DNA of 64,000 bases, taken from positions 124,001 to 188,000 of the forward strand of contig JBGTSY010000004.1 of the NCBI GenBank assembly GCA_041940025.1, given 5' to 3'. The notes under the pieces are model-generated. The model was not told the origin of the DNA, ran no database searches, and worked only from the letters and a program-made list of their open reading frames with translations. This stretch comes from UBA5859 sp041940025 (lineage in GTDB: Bacteria; Pseudomonadota; Gammaproteobacteria; UBA5859). Below are positions 17,931-27,453 of the stretch, one piece after another (position 1 is the first letter of the stretch; each line of letters opens with the position of its first letter). A program made the position numbers and the translations under genes.

Positions 17931-18668
17931 ATGACACTCAAACCGGTTTCGCCTTCGACTCAATATCGGGGGAAACTAAAAGGCCAAGCCATTCGTTCAG
18001 AGGAGGCAATCAGCCGGATCCTGAGGCGACTGGCTCGAGCGGGGAATCTAGTCACGCTTGAATTGCCCAACAAGAGTAGACCTTTTTCCTCCTTTGTGAT
18101 TGCATCCAACGCTAAAAAGCATGTCCTCACCTTGGATCAAATCAATAGTCAATCCGCCCATAAAGAGTTTCTTGCACATAAACAATGTGTGATCACCTGC
18201 AAATTGGGTGGATGCAGCATTGAATTTGCAGTGCGCCTGGTTGAGTTTGAAACCCTTGGTGGACATGGACAATACCGGGTAGAACTCGCCTCTGCTATCC
18301 ATAGTCTGCAAAGACGAGACTCTTACCGCACTTTGGTATTTGGAGATTTTTCACCAAATGTCTTTCTCCAAGATGCACGCTTTGGTGAGTACCAAGGCTA
18401 CCTGATTGATATCTCAATGGAGGGAATCGGCGTTCGTTCAGAAAGACATCAAGATTGGCCTTTTGTACGAGGTGAAGAGATCAGCAGGTGTCATATTCGT
18501 CATAGCATTGTAGATGTGACGACCACATTAGAAATAAGGCATTTACAAAGACTTTCGTCGCTACAGTGCTACAAAATGGGTGCCAGGTTTCTCAACTTGA
18601 CGTCGAGCCAGAAAAAAATAATACGTGAGGCGGTGATGTCGTTGCAACTGAAACAGTTGCACACTTAA
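17931..18668 (+). CDS. YcgR-like flagellar brake, PilZ-domain c-di-GMP receptor
   Basis: 245 residues: an N-terminal YcgR-type beta domain (about 20-125) and a C-terminal PilZ domain (about 125-235). The c-di-GMP motifs are intact: RxxxR in RRDSYR (R129, R133) and DxSxxG in DISMEG (D160, S162, G165), plus GARFLNL near the end. By family, it would slow or bias the motor when c-di-GMP is high. Its position right after flgN supports a motility role. It starts 49 nt after flgN. The name ycgR would be by similarity only, so the symbol is left empty. Confidence 0.85.
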   Translation: MTLKPVSPSTQYRGKLKGQAIRSEEAISRILRRLARAGNLVTLELPNKSRPFSSFVIASNAKKHVLTLDQINSQSAHKEFLAHKQCVITCKLGGCSIEFAVRLVEFETLGGHGQYRVELASAIHSLQRRDSYRTLVFGDFSPNVFLQDARFGEYQGYLIDISMEGIGVRSERHQDWPFVRGEEISRCHIRHSIVDVTTTLEIRHLQRLSSLQCYKMGARFLNLTSSQKKIIREAVMSLQLKQLHT

Positions 18669-18753
18669 CTGACCCTCTATCTAAAACGACAAGAGTCACA
18701 AATACGCGGTTTTCCAGTGTCGATACCCGATACGTAGACCCAATCATATCCAT

Positions 18754-20625
18754 TCAACGCAATTCACGTGTGCGATACAAAGGACTTTCCACTGTTTGTC
18801 GGTAAAACTCATCTGCATCGATTGGCTTAGTCGAAACAGGCATCCAAAGTGTGTTATCTCTAGGCGCATATTGTAACTTTCGCAAATCGACCCCCTCCTT
18901 TCTTGCCTCCTCTCTAAATTGAAGCAAAATTTCAGTCGCATTGAATTGTGTAAAATCTTCAATGGCCAATGCCGTCGTGGTCACCAATCGATTGAGTTGT
19001 ACTCGATCCAATCCTTTCAATCCGACTCGATCCAGATCCTTTAAAAATGCACGCACCAGTTCTTGATTGCTCCGGATTCGACCGCTACGTTTTAGTACTT
19101 TAAGCTCTCGTGATATGATGTGGTTGAGTTCATTTAACTTCCCTTGTTTATCAAGATCTGCCATTCCATCAATTAGATCATCAATGGTTTCAAGCTGACT
19201 AAAATCTAAAGCCGCAAGTGCGCTGATTAACTCCAGCATCACTGGCGGCAATCCCGTACCCACTACACCAAAGCGCGGACCCGCGCCCGAAAAACGTTCC
19301 TGGTACTCGATACTTTTTCTATCGTCGCGATAATAGAGCTGCCATTCCACTCCTTTGGCAAAATGGATGAACAATCCATCCGTTGCAAAAGGTAAGACAT
19401 TGCTTAGGTAAAACCCCCAACCCTCGCCGCTATCCAACCACAACCATCGCCCAGGAAAATGCAGAGTGTTCATTAAAATTTCCGCTTGCGACATCTTGCC
19501 ATCCACTAGTGGCAACGCATTTCTAGCGTCCAATCTGTCCACTCCGAACGTAGCACCATTTAAATTCACAAAATCGACGAATAGACTAAACTGTGGATCC
19601 CGCAGAACTAACGAAACATATTTAGCCACTGCAAAACTATTCCCAGAAAATCTACTGCGAAATTTCATTGCTTGTTCATACAGTGCTAAATTGAGCTGCA
19701 TCGATAGCAAAGGTAAATTCGCAACCTTAATTGTCGTTTCTACCAATGCTGTCGCACGAACAGGCCCATCGACCACACCCACAACTGTTGCTTCTATGTT
19801 GTTGGCAGTATCTAAGGCAGCTCGAAAGTTTTGATGTACAAATCCCGAATCCAATTTCACATACAAACTGTCCCAAATGTTATCTGAAACATTGCCATTC
19901 CATTTGGCATGGATAGATTGAATATTAAACAGATTTTTCGGATCAGCGGTGATTTCATAATGAGCGGATCGAAACCTAGCCGCTTCAGCATCTATTGAGA
20001 CATAGTCCAGACGACTTCTACATGTTTTCCCTCGCGCTATATAGACATATCTCACCTCGTGCTGCGGTAGAGTCACCTCAATCTCAAACCAAAGTTCGAC
20101 GCCTTTGGGTGTTTTATGTGTGTCTTGATTAAACTTAACCGTCCCGGCATCACGATACATAAAGATCAACTCATCAGTACTATCTAAATAGCCGAGACGT
20201 CCGGCGGGTGCGTAGCGGGTTACTCCTGGCACATACACCAATCCAGTTTCATCATATTCATCAATCTGAAATGGAATCGGTACCAGTTGATTTCCCTTGA
20301 CTGCGAAAACGGTAAAATCCCCAATCGCCTCTCCAATCCCTAAAGGCCACTCACCACCTTTAATGACGATAGGCAGCATCTGGGCAAAACTATCTAAATG
20401 CTGCGTCGCTGCGACGGGATTCTTCTGATCTTGGGTCGCCTCTTTTTCAACGCATGGCATGGAGGTTCCCTCAGCCGAACTGGGTATTGTGTCAGCGAAT
20501 AGGAGGCCATGCCATCCCATCCATACGGACATCGCTGTCAATAGTACTATTGTTCTCAACGGTTCACCTGAATTTTGTCGATAACACAGTCTTAATCTAA
20601 ACAGAACATTACTATACATAGCCAT
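18754..20625 (-). CDS. Unrecognised exported protein, 623 residues
   Basis: I do not recognise this family. The ORF starts at ATG 20625, but a TTG at 20559 preceded by AGGTGA would give a cleaner signal peptide (MRTIVLLTAMSVWMGWHGLLFA). The mature part is rich in beta-type sequence (LPIVIKGGEWPLGIGEAIGD, VPIPFQIDEYDETGLVY, STDELIFMYRDAG, VELWFEIEV), resembling large carbohydrate- or envelope-associated periplasmic proteins, followed by a helical, charged C-terminal 150 residues. Two isolated cysteines lie near the mature N-terminus and in RGKTCRSR. It converges with the YcgR-like gene and follows a 59-residue membrane protein on the same strand. Confidence 0.8.
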   Translation of the reverse strand: MAMYSNVLFRLRLCYRQNSGEPLRTIVLLTAMSVWMGWHGLLFADTIPSSAEGTSMPCVEKEATQDQKNPVAATQHLDSFAQMLPIVIKGGEWPLGIGEAIGDFTVFAVKGNQLVPIPFQIDEYDETGLVYVPGVTRYAPAGRLGYLDSTDELIFMYRDAGTVKFNQDTHKTPKGVELWFEIEVTLPQHEVRYVYIARGKTCRSRLDYVSIDAEAARFRSAHYEITADPKNLFNIQSIHAKWNGNVSDNIWDSLYVKLDSGFVHQNFRAALDTANNIEATVVGVVDGPVRATALVETTIKVANLPLLSMQLNLALYEQAMKFRSRFSGNSFAVAKYVSLVLRDPQFSLFVDFVNLNGATFGVDRLDARNALPLVDGKMSQAEILMNTLHFPGRWLWLDSGEGWGFYLSNVLPFATDGLFIHFAKGVEWQLYYRDDRKSIEYQERFSGAGPRFGVVGTGLPPVMLELISALAALDFSQLETIDDLIDGMADLDKQGKLNELNHIISRELKVLKRSGRIRSNQELVRAFLKDLDRVGLKGLDRVQLNRLVTTTALAIEDFTQFNATEILLQFREEARKEGVDLRKLQYAPRDNTLWMPVSTKPIDADEFYRQTVESPLYRTRELR

Positions 20626-20735
20626 AGATTAAATAATTCTGATGATGACAAATCGGTTAACTATAACAGCTATGGGGGTCAACCGTAGTGATAATTGACG
20701 GCAGGATGTACTCTCTAGGGCTAAGCGCTTAAACG

Positions 20736-20915
20736 TTATCTGATTCGATTATAGCTTGAATCATATTGAGTTTGCCAAAGCTGATGAGTAGGAGTAGAGA
20801 TTTTGCTTTTAGGTAAAAAATCCATCCATTGTGCAGTTGTTGACACCAGAACGCCTACGACGACAACCAATCCTAAAGCAATAAATAAATCGGGTTTGCG
20901 TTTTCGACCAATCAT
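20736..20915 (-). CDS. Small single-pass membrane protein, 59 residues
   Basis: A short ORF in the gap between two larger minus-strand genes. It starts MIGRKRKPDLFIALGLVVVV, i.e. a basic N-terminus then a hydrophobic helix (about 10-28), followed by a polar tail rich in S/T/Q (WMDFLPKSKIS, QLWQTQYDSSY). An in-frame TAA nine bases upstream of the ATG fixes the start; the Shine-Dalgarno is weak. The positive-inside pattern and lack of stops argue for a real gene, but I have no family for it. It ends 110 nt before the start of the unknown exported protein and might be co-transcribed with it. Confidence 0.5.
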   Translation of the reverse strand: MIGRKRKPDLFIALGLVVVVGVLVSTTAQWMDFLPKSKISTPTHQLWQTQYDSSYNRIR

Positions 20916-21100
20916 CTCTACTTAAAGACTTTCTAACTATTATTTTATGATTATTGAGACTGTCGGTTACAATCTTCTCCTTTTTTGAATAACGGCAAGC
21001 AGTTGGTTTTCTATACGAAGGGGCGCAAATCCTTCCACTCGAATGTGCAAAAATAATAACTGGCTCACACTTTTTGCCCCCATTGACCTGCGTGGGTGTT

Positions 21101-22396
21101 CTATGCGGCAGTTTTTGGCAACTTGGAATGCCGCATGATTGCCTCCAGAAGCGCGATTCGATCCTGTCCCCAAAGGGCAACGTCGCCCAACCTAAAAGAG
21201 GGCACGCCCCACAAACCCAGACGATTGAGCGCATCACCATTGGCGTTTGTCAGAGAGAGCAGATCGGCATTCGCCTCAAAGTCGAAAGCTTGCTGCCAAT
21301 TTAGTCCTGCGCGCATTAGCAATATTTTCAGGCCCCGATCGTTCGACACATCAAGACCTTGGCTCCAAATTCCTTGCGAAATTTCTTTAATGAATTCGAG
21401 TGGCCGTTGTTGCTGCTCTGCAAACTGAAAGATCTTCAAACATCGCTCTACTCCTCTGCCCAAGGGATCACAAAATGGTGCAAATGGAATCTTTTTCGAT
21501 ACGGCTTCCCGGTGACAATCGGTGATGATGTAGAGTTGCTTCACACGTGGTAGTGGCACGCCACGCATCACCATCGGCAATACCGGACGAACACGAATTT
21601 TCAATTCGTATCGCTTTTTCAGATCAATAATCTGCGACACTGCCAAATAAGAGTATGGACTACGAAAACTAAAGAAAAAATCCAGTTCATTCGTGTCTAC
21701 TTTGGGCACGGATGGGGCCGTTGCCGCTGTTAAGAATAACGAATCCTGCTGTGTATGACCTCGACTCACCAACCGGCGGTGCAAATGCTGCAAGCGATCT
21801 AACACGCTGAACCATTCACCTTCGAAATAGAACATGCCGCCCAAGTAGTGTCCCAGTCGTCGCTGAAATTGAGCATTTTCTGCCAATTGATTGGCAATGT
21901 GGGTATCGGAAACGGCAGCTATGGTGTCACTGTCTCGCGGCAGGTTTTCCCGCCACATGCTTCGACTCAGTGGCAATGCCTGCTCCAGGAACTGATGACC
22001 TTCGTGACACTCAATCAATGCCTGATAAAAATTTAAAAACTGCGTCACGTCCAGCTGAGCACTGGATGGCCAGTCCGTTATGCCATAATAAGCCGCCATC
22101 ATTCTCACGTCCCTCAGCTTATGTTGCCGGTAAAGAGATAAATCATTGACCACGTCCGGTTTGGCAGGGGGCACCAAATAGACATGAATTGGCAACGAGA
22201 TCTTTTCCATGATCAGCGGCAGCACTCTAATTGCAAAGTGAGAAGCGGGATCGGACACATCCAGAAACAGGGCAAGACTTGCAGAATGATGAATGTTTTT
22301 ATAGTGGCGATGATGGGTTGCCCGAATCAGGCGAATACCAGTAGAAGACAGAAGAACTTGAGTGAACTTGCTTTGAATACGCTTATTAATAGACAT
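21101..22396 (-). CDS. Double DsbA/kappa-GST-like (HCCA isomerase family) protein
   Basis: 431 residues with two thioredoxin-fold DsbA-like halves. The C-terminal half (about 230-425) has the 2-hydroxychromene-2-carboxylate isomerase/GST-kappa signature FFFSFRSPYSYLAVSQI, helical insert, and GVPSFRLGDVALWGQDRI with the cis-proline. The N-terminal half (about 40-225) repeats the plan with SLALFLDVSDPASHFA and a degenerate rest. Neither half has a CXXC, so disulfide exchange is unlikely; a glutathione-dependent or purely structural role is possible. The start ATG 22396 (AAGAG upstream) avoids overlap with ffh. Cytoplasmic: no signal peptide. Substrate unknown. Confidence 0.75.
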   Translation of the reverse strand: MSINKRIQSKFTQVLLSSTGIRLIRATHHRHYKNIHHSASLALFLDVSDPASHFAIRVLPLIMEKISLPIHVYLVPPAKPDVVNDLSLYRQHKLRDVRMMAAYYGITDWPSSAQLDVTQFLNFYQALIECHEGHQFLEQALPLSRSMWRENLPRDSDTIAAVSDTHIANQLAENAQFQRRLGHYLGGMFYFEGEWFSVLDRLQHLHRRLVSRGHTQQDSLFLTAATAPSVPKVDTNELDFFFSFRSPYSYLAVSQIIDLKKRYELKIRVRPVLPMVMRGVPLPRVKQLYIITDCHREAVSKKIPFAPFCDPLGRGVERCLKIFQFAEQQQRPLEFIKEISQGIWSQGLDVSNDRGLKILLMRAGLNWQQAFDFEANADLLSLTNANGDALNRLGLWGVPSFRLGDVALWGQDRIALLEAIMRHSKLPKTAA

Positions 22397-22430
22397 GGCC
22401 GATCTCTTGAAGCGCCATTCACATCTCTCC

Positions 22431-23795
22431 TTACATAGGCGGCATTCCAGGTGGCATACCGCCACCAGGCATTCCTCTTAACATTTTTTTCATCGCGCCC
22501 TTTTTATTCATACGTTTCATCATTCGTTGCATTTGATCAAACTGTTTTAATAACTTATTCACGTCCTGAACTTGAGTACCAGAACCAGAGGCAATACGTT
22601 TTTTCCTCGACCCTTTTATCATTTTGGGAAACGTTCGCTCCTGGGGGGTCATGGAGTTGATGATGGCCTCCATCCTCACCAACTCTGAGTCGTCGACATC
22701 CTTTTTCGCGTGTGCAGGTAACTCTCCCATACCAGGCATTTTATCCATCAGCGAAGTGAGTCCCCCCATATTGCGCATCTGAACCAATTGGTCGCGGAAA
22801 TCTTCCAGATTAAACCCTTTGCCACGTTGTAATTTTTTCGCAAGTTTTTCAGATTTTTTCTTATCCGCAGTGCGTTCCACCTCCTCGATTAGAGACAGCA
22901 CATCACCCATGCCTAAAATGCGGGAGGCGATTCGATCTGGATAGAATGGCTCTAATGCTTCTGCTTTTTCGCCCACGCCGAGGAACTTAATGGGCTTACC
23001 CGTAATGGCACGAATCGACAGCGCTGCCCCACCTCTGGCGTCACCATCGATTTTTGTGAGCACGACGCCGGTTAAGGGTAACGCATCATTAAATGCTCGC
23101 GCCGTATTGGCCGCATCCTGGCCAGTCATACTATCGACCACAAAGAGCGTTTCAGTGGGCTTCACGACCGCATGGAGTTGCTTAATTTCCGACATCATCT
23201 GTTCATCGATATGAAGCCGACCAGCGGTATCGAGGATAACCACATCAACAAACTGCTTTTTAGCCGCCTCCAATACCGCATGAGCAATTCGTACTGGCGC
23301 TTGCGCGGTGCTGGTGGGAAAAAACTCCACGCCAACTTCTTTGGCAAGGGTTTCAAGCTGATCGATGGCTGCAGGCCGATACACGTCTGCGCTCGCCACC
23401 AGAACACTTTTTTTCTGTTCTTTCAGTAAACGGGCCAATTTGGCCACGGTAGTGGTTTTACCGGAACCTTGAAGTCCGGCCATTAAAATCGTCACAGGAG
23501 GCTGAGCACGCAAATTCAGCCCTTCATTGGCGTCTCCCATCACGTGCTCGAGTTCCTTTTGCACCACACCAATGAATGCCTGTCCTGGTGTCAGACTACC
23601 GAGAACTTCCTGTCCAACGGCTTTTTCCCGAACAGTCTCAACAAACTCTTCCACCACCGAGAGCGCCACATCCGCCTCAAGTAGCGCCATGCGCACTTCC
23701 CGTAGCGCGTCTTTAATATTTTGTTCTGTAATTCGGCCTTGTCCTCGCAGATTTTTCAGCGTTGAACCAAGGCGTTCCGACAAGCTTTCAAACAT
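22431..23795 (-). CDS. ffh: Signal recognition particle GTPase Ffh
   Basis: SRP54 homologue (454 residues), which with 4.5S RNA targets nascent membrane proteins. The N domain (MFESLSERLGSTLKNLRGQG) is followed by the G domain with P-loop GLQGSGKTTTVAKLA, DTAGRLHIDEQMM and TKIDGDARGGAALS. The M domain has the SGSGTQVQDVNKLLKQFDQM RNA-binding motif and a Met-rich end (MPGGGMPPGMPPM). Length is normal. Divergent ypjD and then corB reproduce the ffh-ypjD-corB neighbourhood of enterics. Confidence 0.97.
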   Translation of the reverse strand: MFESLSERLGSTLKNLRGQGRITEQNIKDALREVRMALLEADVALSVVEEFVETVREKAVGQEVLGSLTPGQAFIGVVQKELEHVMGDANEGLNLRAQPPVTILMAGLQGSGKTTTVAKLARLLKEQKKSVLVASADVYRPAAIDQLETLAKEVGVEFFPTSTAQAPVRIAHAVLEAAKKQFVDVVILDTAGRLHIDEQMMSEIKQLHAVVKPTETLFVVDSMTGQDAANTARAFNDALPLTGVVLTKIDGDARGGAALSIRAITGKPIKFLGVGEKAEALEPFYPDRIASRILGMGDVLSLIEEVERTADKKKSEKLAKKLQRGKGFNLEDFRDQLVQMRNMGGLTSLMDKMPGMGELPAHAKKDVDDSELVRMEAIINSMTPQERTFPKMIKGSRKKRIASGSGTQVQDVNKLLKQFDQMQRMMKRMNKKGAMKKMLRGMPGGGMPPGMPPM

Positions 23796-23907
23796 AAATT
23801 TCTATTCTCTTGTTATTCATGTGTGATCCGATATTGGCCTCATTATAGGCAAAAATAAAACTGTTGACTGCCCCCAATCAGACTTCAAGGTACCACCAAC
23901 ATATGAG

Positions 23908-24723
23908 ATGATAATCGACATGATGGATTCCTCAATACTTACCATGAGCACAGTCGGCGCCTATTTGGCGGGTACAGCCTTAATCGGAACTCAGCTACGA
24001 GCCTCTAAACTACGCCTGAAAAGTTGGATCCTCACCATTGCCACAATCGCCCTGGTGGCCCATGGACTCAGCCTCATCTCAACGCTTTTTACCTCAATGG
24101 GCACCAATGTCAGCCTCAATAATATGGCTTCACTGGTGAGTTGGATTGTGGCCGTTTTGGTGGTGATTGAGTCCCAAAATGAGCGGGTAGAGGGCCTGTT
24201 AGTGACCGTATTCCCCCTGGCTGCGATTACCGTTGTACTGGCGTACTTTTTCCCAGGTGAAAAATTGATCTCTAATCCCACCTCCAGTTTGCAATGGATC
24301 CACATTATGCTGTCGATATCTGCCTACAGCTTGCTCAATTTAGCAGCGCTTCAAGCGTTATTGTTGGCACTACAAAATGCACAACTGCACCACAATCCCA
24401 CTAGCATACTGTTACGCGCATTGCCTCCATTGCAATCGATGGAAAACCTGCTATTTAAAGTGATTGTAACCGGATTTGTCTTTCTCAGTCTGTCTCTGCT
24501 CAGTGGCGCTTTTTTCGTAGAGGATCTTCTTGCACAGCACCTAGCACATAAAACGGTTCTGTCCTTATTAGCCTGGTGCCTATTTGCCATTTTAATTTGG
24601 GGTCACACACGCTATGGCTGGCGGGGAAAAATTGCCGTTCGCTGGACACTGGGCGCGTATTTTTCATTGATGCTAGCCTACTTCGGTTCGAAATTTGTAT
24701 TGGAATGGATTCTGCATCGTTAA
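23908..24723 (+). CDS. ypjD: CcsA/YpjD-family inner membrane protein
   Basis: 271-residue protein with about eight predicted membrane helices, of the cytochrome c assembly/HemX-like (YpjD) family; the function of YpjD itself is unclear. Typical stretches are LNLAALQALLLALQN, LPPLQSMENLLFKVIVTGF and ALLAWCL-like WCLFAILIWGHTRYGWRG. Several start codons (23908, 23920, 23923, 23944) lie close together at the N-terminus. Synteny with ffh and corB supports the name. Confidence 0.85.
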   Translation: MIIDMMDSSILTMSTVGAYLAGTALIGTQLRASKLRLKSWILTIATIALVAHGLSLISTLFTSMGTNVSLNNMASLVSWIVAVLVVIESQNERVEGLLVTVFPLAAITVVLAYFFPGEKLISNPTSSLQWIHIMLSISAYSLLNLAALQALLLALQNAQLHHNPTSILLRALPPLQSMENLLFKVIVTGFVFLSLSLLSGAFFVEDLLAQHLAHKTVLSLLAWCLFAILIWGHTRYGWRGKIAVRWTLGAYFSLMLAYFGSKFVLEWILHR

Positions 24724-24802
24724 AACCATGCGCGCAACACTTGACAGCCTGGCAATTAATTCGTAGAACGGTACCCCTTCCCACACTGAGGCTCATTCTT
24801 TT

Positions 24803-26113
24803 TTGTTACACGACATACCTTTACTCTACCTGTTTCTATTTCTTCTTGTTCTACTCGTGATATCTGCCTTCTTTTCAGGTTCGGAAACGTCGATGATGAG
24901 CCTGAATCGCTATCGACTCAGGCACCTGGTAGAGCAGAAAAATCGCAAAGCCATTCGAGCACAACAATTACTTGAAACACCCGATCGACTCATCGGGGTG
25001 ATCTTGATTGGTAATAATTTAGCCAATATCCTCGCTTCTTCGGTCACCACTCTAATAGCTTTGCGTCTCTATGGTGATGCGGGCGTGGCCATTGGTGCCG
25101 GACTACTCACCTTCGTGGTACTTATCTTTTGTGAGGTGGCACCAAAAACCCTTGCGGCACTCAATCCTGAACCGTTCGCTTTCGCAGTCTCCGGGATACT
25201 AAAAAAACTGCTAGTTTTGCTCTATCCGATTGTTTATACGGTCAACCTTATTGCTAATAAGGTCCTGATACTACTGGGACATAGTCAAGATGAACGTGGC
25301 GCAATCGACCTCAGCACCGATGAGCTACGCACCGTTTTAAATGAAGCTGGATCACTCATATCAGATCGTCACCAACAGATGCTATTGAGCATCCTCGATC
25401 TTGAAAAAGTAAAAGTTGAAGACATCATGATTCCCCGTAGCGATGTCATCGGAATCGATATCAATGACGAGTGGGAAGATATTTTAAGCTTGTTGACTGC
25501 CAGCGAACACACTCGATTACCTCTTTATAGAGACAATCTAGATGCCATAATCGGCGTTGTTCATATACGTAATATATTGCATCAATTGGAAAAGCTTACT
25601 GCAGAAGAAGGCAGAAACGCCATTCTCGCAGTGGCGAGAGAAGCCTATTTTATTCCTGAAGGCACCCCCTTAAATGTTCAGTTACTCCATTTTCAACGGC
25701 GCAAAAGACGTATGGGTCTAGTGATTGATGAATACGGTGATATTTTAGGGCTCGCCACCTTAGAAGATTTATTAGAAGAAATCGTTGGCGAATTCACCAC
25801 CGATAAAGCGGATAAGCTGGATGAAATCTTCCCGCAAAAGGATGGCTCCTACTTAGTGGATGGCGGCGTGGACATTAAAGATCTCAATCGACGATTAGAG
25901 GTGGGCTTGCCCACTGACGGTCCTCGAACCTTGAGCGGACTCATTATTGAAATACTAGAAACCATCCCCGAAGCCAATGTCAGTGTATTAATTGATGGTT
26001 ATCCAGTGGAAATATTACACACTAAAGACAACATGGTTAAGAAAGCGCGCATTGAGCCTCACCTCAGAGCGAAAATAGTTGCCAAAAGAAACCGCTATTC
26101 AGTGCCGAGTTAG
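24803..26113 (+). CDS. corB: CNNM/CorB-family membrane protein with CBS pair
   Basis: 436 residues: N-terminal DUF21/CNNM membrane domain with SGSETSMMSLNRYRLRHL and the GNNLANILASSV motif, then two CBS domains (about 205-330), and a C-terminal CorC_HlyC domain (KDGSYLVDGGVDIKDLNRRL). Family members affect Mg2+/Co2+ handling. It starts at TTG 24803 (protein MLHDIPLLYLFLFL); GAGG lies about 12 nt upstream, and the hydrophobic N-terminus aligns with E. coli YfjD/CorB, so TTG is preferred. It lies between ypjD and a symporter gene. Confidence 0.92.
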   Translation: MLHDIPLLYLFLFLLVLLVISAFFSGSETSMMSLNRYRLRHLVEQKNRKAIRAQQLLETPDRLIGVILIGNNLANILASSVTTLIALRLYGDAGVAIGAGLLTFVVLIFCEVAPKTLAALNPEPFAFAVSGILKKLLVLLYPIVYTVNLIANKVLILLGHSQDERGAIDLSTDELRTVLNEAGSLISDRHQQMLLSILDLEKVKVEDIMIPRSDVIGIDINDEWEDILSLLTASEHTRLPLYRDNLDAIIGVVHIRNILHQLEKLTAEEGRNAILAVAREAYFIPEGTPLNVQLLHFQRRKRRMGLVIDEYGDILGLATLEDLLEEIVGEFTTDKADKLDEIFPQKDGSYLVDGGVDIKDLNRRLEVGLPTDGPRTLSGLIIEILETIPEANVSVLIDGYPVEILHTKDNMVKKARIEPHLRAKIVAKRNRYSVPS

Positions 26114-26147
26114 CCCCACTGATCCACTCCCCTGCTAAGGATAGCCC

Positions 26148-27446
26148 ATGACACAAGCACACCTAACCCGCAATATTTTATTGGGCATGCTCATTGGTGG
26201 ATTACTTGGCGCCGCGATGAATGCCTGGATGGCGGATCTGCCACTGATTGAAACCTACCTGGTGGAGGGTCTGTTTAAAATTATTGGCGGACTCTTTATC
26301 GCCAGTCTAAAAATGATAGTGGTGCCTCTAGTGACGTTCTCCTTAATAGCAGGCGTGTGCAACATCGCAGATGTGAATACACTTGGTCGAGTGGGCATTA
26401 AAGCCTTGGTGTTATATCTGCTTACCACAGCTATCGCCATTACCTTAGCCCTATTTCTAGCCTCAGTCATACAGCCGGGGACGGGGTTTGTAATGGATTT
26501 GCAACAGATAGCGACATTCCAGCCTAAAACACCGCCCTCCTTTAGTGATGTGCTAATCGGATTAGTGCCAAGCAACCCGGTAGCCGCTTTTGCTCAAGGC
26601 GAGATGTTACAAATTATTCTCTTTAGCATTCTATTCGGCATATCCATACTCATGGCTGGCGAAATAGGAAAACCCCTAATCGACACCATAGAAAGACTGA
26701 ATGAAGTGATGATGCGCATGGTGCTGATGATTATGAGTCTCGCACCTATTGGGGTATTTTGTTTGATTGCCAGAACGTTCTACCAACAAGGACTAGAGCT
26801 TATTGTGCCGATGATTGGTTACTTTGGAACTGTCATTGCGGCGCTTTTCATACATGCCTCTGTTAGCTACAGCGGTCTATTATTAATACTTGGTCAACTG
26901 AATCCTGCGCTTTTTTATCGCAAAATTAGAAACGCCCAACTATTTGCCTTTAGTACGGCCAGCTCCAATGCAACCATTCCCATCACTCTACGCACTACCG
27001 AATATCGCCTCGGGGTGCGCAATTCAATTGCCTCTTTTACCGTCCCTTTAGGCGCAACTATCAACATGGATGGCACTGCAATTATGCAGGGTGTCGCTGC
27101 AGTTTTTATCGCCAATGTTTACGGAATCGATTTAAGCTTGTCGGCTTATATCACTATCGTCGGTATGGCGGTACTGGCCTCTATTGGCACCGCAGGCGTA
27201 CCGGGAGTGGGACTCATTATGTTGGCAATGGTACTCAATCAAGTGAACCTACCTGTAGAAGGCATCGCACTGATTATCGGGGTGGACCGTTTATTGGATA
27301 TGTTACGCACCGCAGTCAACATCACCGGCGACGCCACGGTCACTTGCGTGGTGGCCAAATCTGAGCAAGCACTGGATTTAGAGATCTACCAAAATCCAAA
27401 TGTCGTACTGGATCAGGAAGTGCACTTGCCCCACGAAAAAACGTAG
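26148..27446 (+). CDS. Dicarboxylate/amino acid:cation (Na+ or H+) symporter, GltP/DctA family
   Basis: 432-residue DAACS transporter with hairpin-loop motifs: HP1 TASSNATIPITLR, TM7 NMDGTAIMQG (Na+ site NMDG), HP2 GTAGVPGVGLIML, and TM8 DRLLDMLRTAVNITGDATVT, where D and N contact substrate. The arginine of TM8 is in the DMLRT context, as in dicarboxylate/aspartate carriers, but the substrate cannot be assigned. The gene ends 7 nt from the convergent tatD. Confidence 0.93.
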   Translation: MTQAHLTRNILLGMLIGGLLGAAMNAWMADLPLIETYLVEGLFKIIGGLFIASLKMIVVPLVTFSLIAGVCNIADVNTLGRVGIKALVLYLLTTAIAITLALFLASVIQPGTGFVMDLQQIATFQPKTPPSFSDVLIGLVPSNPVAAFAQGEMLQIILFSILFGISILMAGEIGKPLIDTIERLNEVMMRMVLMIMSLAPIGVFCLIARTFYQQGLELIVPMIGYFGTVIAALFIHASVSYSGLLLILGQLNPALFYRKIRNAQLFAFSTASSNATIPITLRTTEYRLGVRNSIASFTVPLGATINMDGTAIMQGVAAVFIANVYGIDLSLSAYITIVGMAVLASIGTAGVPGVGLIMLAMVLNQVNLPVEGIALIIGVDRLLDMLRTAVNITGDATVTCVVAKSEQALDLEIYQNPNVVLDQEVHLPHEKT

Positions 27447-27453
27447 ATCTGTC

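Noticed and set aside
20809..21240. 143-residue frame on the minus strand over the DsbA-like gene's end
   Set aside because: It is out of frame with the well-supported double-domain gene and has no family signature; the overlapping 59-residue gene has better start evidence.
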